DNA of 5,520 bases from NCBI GenBank assembly GCA_031281985.1, contig JAITEO010000335.1, positions 1-5,520 on the forward strand, written 5' to 3'. The notes under the pieces are model-generated. The model ran no database searches, was not told the DNA's origin, and saw only the letters and a program-made list of their open reading frames with translations. The stretch is from Zoogloeaceae bacterium (lineage in GTDB: Bacteria > Pseudomonadota > Gammaproteobacteria > Burkholderiales > Rhodocyclaceae). The translations under genes and the position numbers were made by a program. Position 1 is the first letter of the stretch. Each line of letters starts with the position of its first letter. Positions 1 to 5,520 of the stretch are shown here, piece by piece.

Positions 1-291
1 TTGATGGACGAGCCTTTTGCCGCCCTGGACGCAATGACACGCGCAAGCCTGCAACGACAATTGCTCGACATCCAGTCCCGCACCCGGAAAACGGTCATGT
101 TCGTCACGCACAACATCGGCGAAGCCATTTTCCTGGCGTCGCGCATTCTCGTGCTCTCGGCAAGACCGGGACGCGTCGTGGAGGATATCCGGCTGGACGG
201 GAATTTCCGTCCAAGAAAACGGACTTCCCCGGAATTCAACCGGCTTTACGAACGCCTTGCCCTGGCGATCGGCGCGGAGGCTGTGGAATGA
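1..291 (+). CDS. ABC transporter ATP-binding protein, NitT/TauT (SsuB/TauB/NrtD-like) family, 3' part only
   Basis: This is the C-terminal 96 residues of the cytoplasmic ATPase of an importer; the 5' part (Walker A, Q-loop, signature motif) lies upstream of the window. The visible part opens inside Walker B (LMDEP), continues through the D-loop (AALD) and reaches the switch histidine in FVTHN, followed by EAIFLASRILVLSARPGR, which is typical of nitrate/sulfonate/taurine importers. Family members are about 250-270 residues, so roughly two thirds is missing only because of the window edge; the frame is intact to its TGA. The last four bases (ATGA) overlap the start of the permease gene, which is most likely its partner. 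The substrate cannot be deduced from the ATPase. Family assignment is secure; specificity is unknown. Confidence 0.93.
   Translation: MMDEPFAALDAMTRASLQRQLLDIQSRTRKTVMFVTHNIGEAIFLASRILVLSARPGRVVEDIRLDGNFRPRKRTSPEFNRLYERLALAIGAEAVE
276..280 (+). promoter_or_regulatory. Ribosome-binding site for the first permease gene
   Basis: GGAGG lies 7 bases before the ATG at 288, inside the last codons of the upstream ATPase gene. It fixes the permease start at the ATGA overlap and suggests translational coupling of ATPase and permease. Confidence 0.7.
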
Positions 292-1118
292 GCACACAGG
301 CAAGAACGGCGGGGATCTTGCGCGGGCAGCTTGCTCGCCATGCCTTCTGGCTCGGCGTTTCGGGAGTGGCGGCATTCCTTGTGGTTTGGGAAGGCGTCAG
401 TCGTAGCGGCTGGATCAATCCCATCATGCTGCCCGCGCCTTCCGTGGTAATCCAGTCGGCTGCGGAACTGGCCGTGAGCGGCGCATTGCTCCGGCATGTG
501 CTGGAAAGTCTCTGGCGCGCCCTTCTGGGATTTGCCATTGGCTCCATTTCTGGGCTTCTGCTGGGAATCGCGATGGCGCGTCTCCCCAAACTCCACAGTT
601 TCCTGAATCCCCTGGTGCAGTTTTTCCGCGCCATTCCATCGCTCGCTTTCGTGCCGCTGGCGATTTTCTGGTTCGGAATCGGCGAAACTTCCAAGATCGT
701 CCTCATTGCCTTCGGTGTTTTTTTCCCGGTCTGGGTCAATGCCTACCTCGGCACGCGCGACACGAATCCGCTCTTGCGCCGCGCCGCCGCCAGCCTGGGG
801 GCGCGCGGCTGGCGTATGCTCCTGTTCCTTATACTGCCCGCCGCGCTTCCGTTCATCATCGCCGGCGTGCGCATCGGCATCAGCACCGCGCTGGTGCTTG
901 TCGTCGCTTCCGAACTCACGGGCGCACAGTTCGGTGTTGGTTATCTGATCCAGTTATCGCAGCAGGTCTTCCGTGTGGATCACATGTTCGTGGGACTCAT
1001 CATGCTGGGTATGCTGGGTTTCCTGTTCGACAGCCTGTTCGAGCGCGGCCTCGCCAAATGGCTGCCCTGGTACGGCACGGAAAATGATCGCGCACTCCAG
1101 CCGGCGAGCCGGCCGTAA
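288..1118 (+). CDS. ABC transporter permease, NitT/TauT (SsuC/TauC-like) family
   Basis: This is a 276-residue inner-membrane subunit of a binding-protein-dependent importer (BPD_transp_1 fold). About six hydrophobic segments are visible, near residues 18-36, 78-97, 116-130, 134-154, 181-206 and 233-250. The cytoplasmic EAA loop that docks on the ATPase is clear: RRAAASLGARGW (164-175) with the conserved Gly171 and the LP pair at 183-184. The FFRAIPSLAFVPLAIFWFG stretch (112-130) is typical of SsuC/TauC/NrtB permeases. The start at 288 has a GGAGG seven bases upstream and overlaps the ATPase stop, so the two are probably co-translated and form one transporter. Length is normal for the family, perhaps with a slightly long N-terminus. 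It is clearly homologous to the second permease at 2960-3712 but well diverged from it, so this is not a recent tandem duplication. Substrate is unknown. Confidence 0.93.
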   Translation: MSTQARTAGILRGQLARHAFWLGVSGVAAFLVVWEGVSRSGWINPIMLPAPSVVIQSAAELAVSGALLRHVLESLWRALLGFAIGSISGLLLGIAMARLPKLHSFLNPLVQFFRAIPSLAFVPLAIFWFGIGETSKIVLIAFGVFFPVWVNAYLGTRDTNPLLRRAAASLGARGWRMLLFLILPAALPFIIAGVRIGISTALVLVVASELTGAQFGVGYLIQLSQQVFRVDHMFVGLIMLGMLGFLFDSLFERGLAKWLPWYGTENDRALQPASRP

Positions 1119-1987
1119 TGGAGGCCAATAGCCAAATGTCCACATGCGGCCATATCCGGCTTTCCGGCGTCGGCGTTCGCTTTACGCAAAAACGCCTCGT
1201 CACGCAGGCCGTCAGCGATGTTTCCCTCGAAATCTCGCCCGGCGAGTTCGTGACGCTGCTTGGCCCGTCGGGATGCGGCAAATCCACCCTGCTCAACGTC
1301 ATCGCCGGATTCGTCGCGCCCACGGAAGGTTCGGTCACGATGGACGGGGTGCCCATCGTGGAACCGCACGCGGAGCGTTGCGTGGTGTTCCAGCAATATT
1401 CCCTGTTCCCTTGGCTGAATGTCCGTGAAAACGTCGAATTCGGGCTGCGCATGAAGGGCGTTCCCGCGCAAAAGCGCCAGCAAACCGCGCGGGAATTCCT
1501 GCGGATTACCGGGCTTTCGGCATTTGAGTGCCATTATCCCGAACAGCTTTCCGGCGGCATGAAACAGCGCGTCGGCATTGCGCGCGCGCTGGCCAACAAT
1601 CCGTCCGTGCTGCTGCTGGACGAACCCTTTGGCGCGCTGGATGCGCAAACGCGCGTGGTCCTGCAGGAAGTGCTCACGAACATCTGGCAGCGCTTTCGTA
1701 TTTCCGTGCTGTTCATCACGCACGACATCAGCGAAGCCATTTTTCTTTCCGACCGTGTTTACGTGATGACCGCGCAGCCGGGAAAAATCAAGGCGGAAGT
1801 GCCGATTCCCCTGGCGCGTCCGCGTTGCGATGCCTCTTTCGAGGAGGCTGGATTCCGGGAAATCCAGAACCATCTGCGCCACCTGATTCGCGAAGAAAGT
1901 CTGCGCGCCATCGGCGGCGCGGACATCCCCGATCTTCGGGATGACCGCTTGGCGAATCCCGATCCGATTTCAACCACAGGAGCATGA
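1118..1987 (+). CDS. ABC transporter ATP-binding protein, NitT/TauT (SsuB/TauB/NrtD-like) family
   Basis: This is a complete ATPase of 289 residues that powers import at the cytoplasmic face. All motifs are intact: Walker [11 protein letters not shown] (48-57, Lys55), Q-loop [13 protein letters not shown] (90-102, Gln92), signature LSGGMKQR (144-151), Walker B LLLDEP (165-170, Glu169), D-loop ALD (173-175) and switch His202 in [24 protein letters not shown] follows, as in nitrate/sulfonate ATPases. The start at 1118 overlaps the permease stop as TAATG. An internal ATG at 1136 (residue 7) is the only one with a good GGAGG upstream, so the protein may instead be 283 residues. The tail after about residue 262 is some 25 residues longer than usual and has no recognised domain. 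It most likely pairs with the binding protein and permease that follow, although ATPase sharing with the first permease is possible. Confidence 0.95.
   Translation: MEANSQMSTCGHIRLSGVGVRFTQKRLVTQAVSDVSLEISPGEFVTLLGPSGCGKSTLLNVIAGFVAPTEGSVTMDGVPIVEPHAERCVVFQQYSLFPWLNVRENVEFGLRMKGVPAQKRQQTAREFLRITGLSAFECHYPEQLSGGMKQRVGIARALANNPSVLLLDEPFGALDAQTRVVLQEVLTNIWQRFRISVLFITHDISEAIFLSDRVYVMTAQPGKIKAEVPIPLARPRCDASFEEAGFREIQNHLRHLIREESLRAIGGADIPDLRDDRLANPDPISTTGA
1120..1124 (+). promoter_or_regulatory. Shine-Dalgarno-like GGAGG supporting an alternative ATPase start at 1136
   Basis: GGAGG sits 11 bases before the internal ATG at 1136 and directly after the ATG at 1118, which has no purine-rich site upstream. 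The spacing is long but workable. It leaves the true start of the second ATPase undecided between residues 1 and 7. Confidence 0.45.
1978..1982 (+). promoter_or_regulatory. Ribosome-binding site deciding the substrate-binding protein start
   Basis: AGGAG is six bases upstream of the ATG at 1989. That ATG is followed at once by a classic signal peptide, so it is preferred over an in-frame ATG at 1941, which would put 16 hydrophilic residues before the signal sequence. Confidence 0.75.
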
Positions 1988-1988
1988 C

Positions 1989-2963
1989 ATGAAACATTTT
2001 CGCCAATGGCTGTGCATACTCGCGGGTATTTTCCCGCTCGCGCATCCGGCAATGGCCGAGAACGTGCGGCTTGCGCAGAATCTCGCGCCAATTTCCGGGC
2101 TTGCCATCATCGCCAAACAAAAGGGATTCTTCGAGAAGGAAGGGCTTGACGTGGCGGTCAGCAATTTCACTTCCGGCAGGCAGGCGCTGGAAACCGTGCT
2201 GGGCGGCGGCGCCGATTTCGCCACGACGGCCGAGGCTCCGGTAACGGCCGCAGCCTTCGCCAACCAGAAAATCGCCTTTCTCGCCCGCATGGAATATTCC
2301 GACCTGAAAACCCTGAGCGTTGCCGGCGCGAACATCGGGAAGCTCTCCGACCTGAAAGGCAAGCGCATCGGATTCTCCGCGGGCACCGGCAGCGAGGTCT
2401 ATACCCACGCCCTCCTCAAGAAGGCTGGCCTCTCCGGGCAGGACGTCACCCTGATCAACCTGCGCCCGCAGGATTTCATCGCCGCCGCCGCATCCGGCAG
2501 CATCGACGCCTACAACACCTGGGAACCGCATGTCACGAACGGCCTCAAGGCGCTTCCCGGCGCGAAGCTGCTCGATACGCGAGGGATTTACTCCGAAACC
2601 TTCAACATCGTGACGACCCAGGATTATCTCCGGCAAAACGAAAAAACGGCGGCGGCCTTCCTGAAAGCGCTCCTCGAAGCGGAAAAGTGGCAGGCCGCCA
2701 ACCGTGAGGAAGCCATCACGCTTGTTGCCAGGGCAGTGGATTTGAAACGCGCGGACCTTGCCGAAATCTGGGGCGACTATGTTTTCGAACTGACGCTCGA
2801 CCAGCGTTCGCTCACCATCCTGCGCGACCATGCGCAATGGCGCATCGACACAGGCAACGCCGCGGGCGGCGCGAAAACCCTGCCGGATTTCAACAAGCTC
2901 ATTTTCGCCGCGCCGCTCAAGGCAATCGCCCCGGAACGGGTGAAAATCCCCGTCACGCAATGA
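1989..2963 (+). CDS. Periplasmic substrate-binding protein of ABC transporter, NitT/TauT (SsuA/TauA/NMT1-like) family
   Basis: This 324-residue secreted binding protein is expected to capture the ligand in the periplasm and hand it to the permease. It has a Sec signal peptide: basic N-terminus MKHFRQW, a hydrophobic core around residues 8-18 and a likely AMA|EN cleavage after residue 23. The Cys at 9 is not in a lipobox. The mature protein starts VRLAQNLAP, then SGLAIIAKQKGFFEKEGLDV (36-55) and LGGGADFATT (71-80), the standard first-lobe pattern of SsuA/TauA/ThiY-type proteins. LKGKRIGFSAGTGSEV (122-137) and SIDAYNTWEP (171-180) mark the second lobe; the latter usually lines the ligand cleft. 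Length is normal. It lies between its probable ATPase (one base gap) and permease (4-base overlap). The ligand class (sulfonate, nitrogen compound, pyrimidine) cannot be told from the sequence alone. Confidence 0.93.
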   Translation: MKHFRQWLCILAGIFPLAHPAMAENVRLAQNLAPISGLAIIAKQKGFFEKEGLDVAVSNFTSGRQALETVLGGGADFATTAEAPVTAAAFANQKIAFLARMEYSDLKTLSVAGANIGKLSDLKGKRIGFSAGTGSEVYTHALLKKAGLSGQDVTLINLRPQDFIAAAASGSIDAYNTWEPHVTNGLKALPGAKLLDTRGIYSETFNIVTTQDYLRQNEKTAAAFLKALLEAEKWQAANREEAITLVARAVDLKRADLAEIWGDYVFELTLDQRSLTILRDHAQWRIDTGNAAGGAKTLPDFNKLIFAAPLKAIAPERVKIPVTQ

Positions 2964-3712
2964 GCAACCCGGCCAAAGTCCTGCCCTGGCTTTCCATTCC
3001 GCTTTTCCTGGCCGTCTGGCAGGGCGTCAGTTGGCTCGAACTGGTCAATCCGGCGCTGTTTCCACCGCCTTTGACCGTCATCATCGCGCTGGCCGACTAT
3101 TTTACGCATGGCGAAGGCTGGCAGGATCTGCGCTGGAGTCTTTCGCGCGTCGCCGCTGGCTATTTTTCCGGCGCCGCGGCGGGTATCGCCATTGGGCTTG
3201 CCACCGGTACGCGGCCGGTCGCATCCGGCTTGCTCACTCCGGTTTTCCAGATGTTGCGCCCGATTCCGCCGATTGCTTTCGTCCCCGTCGTCATCGTTTG
3301 GTTCGGTCTCACCGAATGGGGCAAATGGTTCCTGGTATTCTGGGGCGTGTTCTTCGGCGTCTGGCTGGCCACGCACCTCGGTGTGCAGCGCGGCAACGAA
3401 ACGCTCATCCGGGCGGCAGCAAGTCTTGGCGCGTCACGCCGCCAGCTTTTGTTCGCCGTGCAGTTGCCCGCCGCCCTGCCCGTCATTTTCGTTGGTTTGC
3501 GCACGGCGATCGGCACTTCCTTCTACACGCTGGTGGCCGCCGAATTGTCCGGCGCGTTCGCGGGAATTGCCTATCGCCTTGAAATCAGCCAGCAGAATTT
3601 CCAGATGGGACGCATGATGGCGGGCCTTCTGGTGCTCGGCATCGTTTCCGCCTTGTCGGACAGGCTCTTCCAGAAAATTTCCCGGCATCTGGTGCACTGG
3701 AATCCGCCATGA
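2960..3712 (+). CDS. ABC transporter permease, NitT/TauT (SsuC/TauC-like) family
   Basis: This is a 250-residue inner-membrane permease and the third component of the second transporter. Hydrophobic segments lie near residues 9-25, 66-82, 103-117, 122-140, 166-196 and 218-234. The EAA loop is IRAAASLGASRRQ (150-162) with conserved Gly157 and LP at 169-170; MLRPIPPIAFVPVVIVWFG (98-116) is the family hallmark. The start at 2960 makes an ATGA overlap with the binding-protein stop. Longer in-frame starts (for example 2837) would add a basic stretch that is only the shadow of the binding-protein gene. No strong Shine-Dalgarno precedes 2960, so translation probably depends on coupling to the upstream gene. 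It shares patches such as RAAASLGA and LPAALP with the first permease. Its own stop overlaps the amidase start. Confidence 0.93.
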   Translation: MSNPAKVLPWLSIPLFLAVWQGVSWLELVNPALFPPPLTVIIALADYFTHGEGWQDLRWSLSRVAAGYFSGAAAGIAIGLATGTRPVASGLLTPVFQMLRPIPPIAFVPVVIVWFGLTEWGKWFLVFWGVFFGVWLATHLGVQRGNETLIRAAASLGASRRQLLFAVQLPAALPVIFVGLRTAIGTSFYTLVAAELSGAFAGIAYRLEISQQNFQMGRMMAGLLVLGIVSALSDRLFQKISRHLVHWNPP

Positions 3713-5124
3713 GCCGCCAGGCGGAAATCCAACGCGCCGCGCTGGATCGCGCGTCCCTGCACGAAGCCTATGCGGAGGGGCGATTTTCTCCTGTCGATCT
3801 GGTCGACGAAATCCATCGGCGGATTGCTGCCGAAAGCGACCGCAGAATCTGGCTCCATCTGGCGCCGTTGGAGGAGGCGCGGCGGCAGGCGGAAGCACTC
3901 CGTCAACAATATGCGCAACGGGAAAAACCAGCGCTTTACGGCCTGCCCTACGGTCTCAAGGACAATATCCACGTCGCCGGTCTACCCACCACGGCGGCCT
4001 GTTCGGCATTGCGCGACGCCGCGCGGGAAAGCGCAACCGTTGTCCGCCGCCTGGACGCCGCCGGGGCGATTTTCATCGGCAAGCAGAACCTCGACCAGTT
4101 CGCCACCGGCCTGGTCGGCATCCGCAACCCGGAAGGCTACTGCCGCAATGCCTTCAATCCCGATTACATCCCCGGCGGGTCGAGTTCCGGTTCGGCGGTG
4201 GCCGTCGCCAAGGGACACGTCACTTTTTCCATCGGCTCGGATACCGGCGGTTCCGGCCGCGTGCCAGCGGCGCTGAACAACATCGTCGGCTTCAAGCCGA
4301 CGCCGGGACTGGTCAGCAACGCAGGATTCCTGTGCAACAACCGGACGTTCGATGTGCCGCCCGTGCTCGCGCTGACCGTTCCCGACGCAAGGGTCGTGCT
4401 GGACGTCATCGCCGGTTACGACCCACTGGACCCGTTTTCGCGCCAACCGCCGGATGATCGCGATTTCCTCGCGCCGCCACGCTTTCGTTACGCTGTCCCG
4501 CGAGAGAAACAATTGACCTTCTTTGGCGACGCACATGCCGAAGTGCGTTACCTGGCGGCACTGGACAATTTGCGCGCCATCGGCGGCGTCCCGGTCGAAA
4601 TCGATCTCGCGCCGTTTCTCGCCGCGAACGCCGTCATTTTCGATAGTCCTTTCATCGCCGAACGCGCGCTCACTTACAGACAGGTCATCGAATCGCACCC
4701 GGAAGCCATCCATCCGGCGGTGCGCGATGCCATCCTGAACGCAAGACGATTCAGCGCCGAGGAGACCTTCCAGTGCCTCTACCGCCTTGCCGGACTGCGG
4801 CAGGCCGCGCACGCGCTTTTGCGCGAAACGGCGGAGGTGCTGGCGCTGCCGACTGCCGGCACGATCTACTGTTGCGCGGAAGTCGAAGCCAATCCAGTCG
4901 AATTGAACGCCAATCTGGGGCGCTACACCTATTTCGCCAACCCGCTCCATCTGTGCGCCGTCTCCATCCCAACTGGTCTGCGCCCGGACGGCCTGCCCTT
5001 CGGCTTGAGCCTCATCGCCGCGCCTTTTCGGGAAACCATGCTGATCCAACTCGGCCATCGGCTACACACAGTCATTGGCGGCACCCTGGGCGACGGGAAA
5101 CAGGAATCCGGGAATAGTAGATGA
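3709..5124 (+). CDS. Allophanate hydrolase-like amidase (amidase signature family), without the usual C-terminal domain
   Basis: This is a 471-residue cytoplasmic amidase with no signal peptide. The Ser-cisSer-Lys triad can be placed as Lys84 (LKDN), Ser158 (GGSSSGS) and Ser182 (DTGGSGR); the spacings of 98 and 24 residues equal those I recall for AtzF (K91/S165/S189). GLPTTAAC (91-98), NLDQFATGLVG (127-137), RNAFNPDYIPGGSSSGSAVA (146-165) and GRVPAALNNIVGFKPT (183-198) are closer to allophanate hydrolase than to GatA or AtzE. NANLGRYTYFAN and RPDGLPFG near the end also fit. Allophanate hydrolase (EC 3.5.1.54) converts allophanate to ammonia and CO2. Typical members are about 570-620 residues; this one stops after the amidase domain, and I see no second-frame remnant of the missing domain. 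Phe311 replaces an expected pocket Tyr, while Arg319 is kept. The start overlaps the permease stop, so it is probably co-expressed with the importers. A related amidase acting on another ureide or amide is possible. Confidence 0.82.
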   Translation: MSRQAEIQRAALDRASLHEAYAEGRFSPVDLVDEIHRRIAAESDRRIWLHLAPLEEARRQAEALRQQYAQREKPALYGLPYGLKDNIHVAGLPTTAACSALRDAARESATVVRRLDAAGAIFIGKQNLDQFATGLVGIRNPEGYCRNAFNPDYIPGGSSSGSAVAVAKGHVTFSIGSDTGGSGRVPAALNNIVGFKPTPGLVSNAGFLCNNRTFDVPPVLALTVPDARVVLDVIAGYDPLDPFSRQPPDDRDFLAPPRFRYAVPREKQLTFFGDAHAEVRYLAALDNLRAIGGVPVEIDLAPFLAANAVIFDSPFIAERALTYRQVIESHPEAIHPAVRDAILNARRFSAEETFQCLYRLAGLRQAAHALLRETAEVLALPTAGTIYCCAEVEANPVELNANLGRYTYFANPLHLCAVSIPTGLRPDGLPFGLSLIAAPFRETMLIQLGHRLHTVIGGTLGDGKQESGNSR

Positions 5125-5139
5125 CGCACTGCATCCTTG

Positions 5140-5177
5140 AGAACAGGACATACGGAACCTCATGGTGGCCTGTTTTT
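5140..5177 (+). terminator. Weak hairpin plus short T-run after the amidase gene
   Basis: AACAGG (5142-5147) pairs with CCTGTT (5169-5174), extendable outward by one G-T and one A-T pair. The 3' arm merges into a run of five T (5173-5177). The loop is about 20 bases with little internal pairing, so the stem is modest. The place, 15 bases after the amidase stop, suits an intrinsic terminator of the upstream operon, but the stability is poor and partial read-through would be likely. Confidence 0.35.
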
Positions 5178-5228
5178 GCCTTCCGCCGGAACACGCCCTT
5201 CCACTAACCTGTTCTATCGCTTATATCC

Positions 5229-5243
5229 ATACGTTTTAGTTAT
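5229..5243 (+). promoter_or_regulatory. Candidate LysR-type regulator box
   Basis: ATAC-N7-TTAT differs at one position from the ATAC-N7-GTAT form of LysR-type boxes and contains the T-N11-A core (T5230, A5242). It lies in the AT-rich part of the intergenic region. If the TATAAC at 5282 is a -10 element, the box centre is near -58, close to the usual activator site. LysR regulators such as CysB, Cbl and Nac often control this type of transporter. Short motifs like this occur by chance, so confidence is low. Confidence 0.3.
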
Positions 5244-5281
5244 AAGAATTTTTGATCGTAGTGTCTTGATTTTGTATTTGT

Positions 5282-5287
5282 TATAAC
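5282..5287 (+). promoter_or_regulatory. Candidate sigma70 -10 element for the downstream binding-protein gene
   Basis: TATAAC, inside the palindrome GTTATAAC (5280-5287), lies 39 bases before the ATG at 5327. At 16-18 base spacing there is no good -35; the nearby TTGATT at 5266 is only 10 bases away. That would suit an activator-dependent promoter. A second TATAAG at 5241-5246 is an alternative. Confidence 0.35.
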
Positions 5288-5314
5288 TCGGCAAACAAAC
5301 CCACCACATACAAC

Positions 5315-5318
5315 GGAG
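5315..5318 (+). promoter_or_regulatory. Ribosome-binding site of the partial binding-protein gene
   Basis: GGAG lies eight bases before the ATG at 5327 and, with the signal peptide that follows, settles that start. Confidence 0.65.
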
Positions 5319-5326
5319 TCGCCATC

Positions 5327-5520
5327 ATGAAAATTTCCAAAGCGTTTTTCGCTCCCCTCGCGCTTCTGCTTGCCGCAGGCGGCGCGTGGAGTCTTCCGGC
5401 ACATGCCGAAACCATCCGGGTGGCCATTGGCACCCAGGATACGACGATCAATTGCGCTTCCGGCGGCGTGCTGGTCCGCGAACTCAAACTCCTGGAAAAA
5501 TACCTGCCGCATGATGGCAA
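5327..5520 (+). CDS. Periplasmic substrate-binding protein, probably NitT/TauT family, 5' part only
   Basis: The first 64 complete codons of a secreted protein are present; the rest lies beyond the window. It has a clear Sec signal peptide: MKISK, a hydrophobic core at residues 6-20, and a likely AHA|ET cleavage after residue 27. The mature start TIRVAIGTQDTTINCASGG, then LVRELKLLEKYLP, has the form of an SsuA/TauA-type binding protein: a first beta strand, a ligand loop and a helix ending in the 'source organism' L-EKY-LP pattern. The Cys at 43 is well past the cleavage site, so it is not a lipoprotein cysteine. It differs in sequence from the binding protein at 1989-2963. The 202-base spacer with promoter-like elements suggests its own transcription unit, perhaps a third transporter. 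The exact subfamily cannot be settled from this fragment. Confidence 0.78.
   Translation, partial: MKISKAFFAPLALLLAAGGAWSLPAHAETIRVAIGTQDTTINCASGGVLVRELKLLEKYLPHDG

Noticed and set aside
1941..1988. Upstream in-frame start for the substrate-binding protein
   Set aside because: It would place 16 hydrophilic residues before a classic signal peptide, while ATG 1989 has AGGAG at proper spacing.
1788..2960. Long reverse-strand open frame (390 codons)
   Set aside because: It lies opposite the substrate-binding protein gene and the end of the ATPase gene, both of which have clear family motifs. Its translation is rich in Arg/Gly/His with no recognisable domain, as expected for the antisense shadow of GC-rich genes.
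3982..5058. Reverse-strand open frame (358 codons)
   Set aside because: It is the antisense shadow of the amidase gene, with no domain and no plausible start context.
3709..5124. Glutamyl-tRNA amidotransferase subunit A (GatA) or AtzE for the amidase
   Set aside because: It shares the amidase signature, but NLDQFATGLVG, GRVPAALNNIVGFKPT and RPDGLPFG match allophanate hydrolase better. No gatC/gatB or atzG-like partner is adjacent.
5166..5179. Sigma54-like promoter TGGCC...TTGC
   Set aside because: Only 9 bases separate GG and GC, and sigma54 needs 10 between these elements. The site also overlaps the hairpin and is about 150 bases from the next gene.
5125..5326. Guanidine riboswitch (ykkC types) before the binding-protein gene
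   Set aside because: The context made it worth checking, but I see neither the conserved ykkC class I core nor paired hairpins with ACGR loops as in mini-ykkC.
1..5520. CRISPR arrays, tRNA/rRNA genes, insertion sequences
   Set aside because: No regularly spaced repeats, tRNA cloverleaf, rRNA sequence, transposase motif or terminal inverted repeats were seen; almost the whole window is ordinary coding sequence.

Overview
This GC-rich window reads as dense bacterial chromosome. The codon use, Sec-type signal peptides and gene families point to a proteobacterium, perhaps a beta- or gammaproteobacterium. That placement is inference, because there is no rRNA or taxonomic marker here. All recognised genes lie on the + strand, and about 94% of the window is coding.

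Positions 1-5124 form one compact run of six genes, which looks like a single operon. Four junctions overlap by 1-4 bases (three ATGA, one TAATG), and at the fifth the genes are one base apart. It begins with the C-terminal third of an ABC ATPase (1-291) and its inner-membrane permease (288-1118). A second, separate transporter of the same NitT/TauT/SsuABC class follows: ATPase (1118-1987), periplasmic substrate-binding protein (1989-2963) and permease (2960-3712). The last gene (3709-5124) is an amidase-signature enzyme whose sequence is closest to the amidase half of allophanate hydrolase. It lacks that family's usual C-terminal domain, and one expected substrate-pocket tyrosine is a phenylalanine.

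Positions 5125-5326 are non-coding and become AT-rich in the second half. They hold a weak terminator-like hairpin after the amidase gene, a LysR-type box candidate and a -10-like element. A new gene then starts at 5327 with a good ribosome-binding site and signal peptide. It is another NitT/TauT-type substrate-binding protein, cut by the window end, and may be the first gene of a third transporter or of a separately controlled unit.

The simplest reading is a scavenging locus. Two high-affinity importers bring in small organic nitrogen or sulfur compounds, and a cytoplasmic amidase releases ammonia from the imported compound or a product of it. No urea carboxylase, guanidine carboxylase or cyanurate/biuret hydrolase is visible, so the source of any allophanate and the transported substrates remain unknown. 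I did not find a clear new class of system. The most unusual elements are the shortened, pocket-altered allophanate-hydrolase-like enzyme and the double-transporter layout around it.
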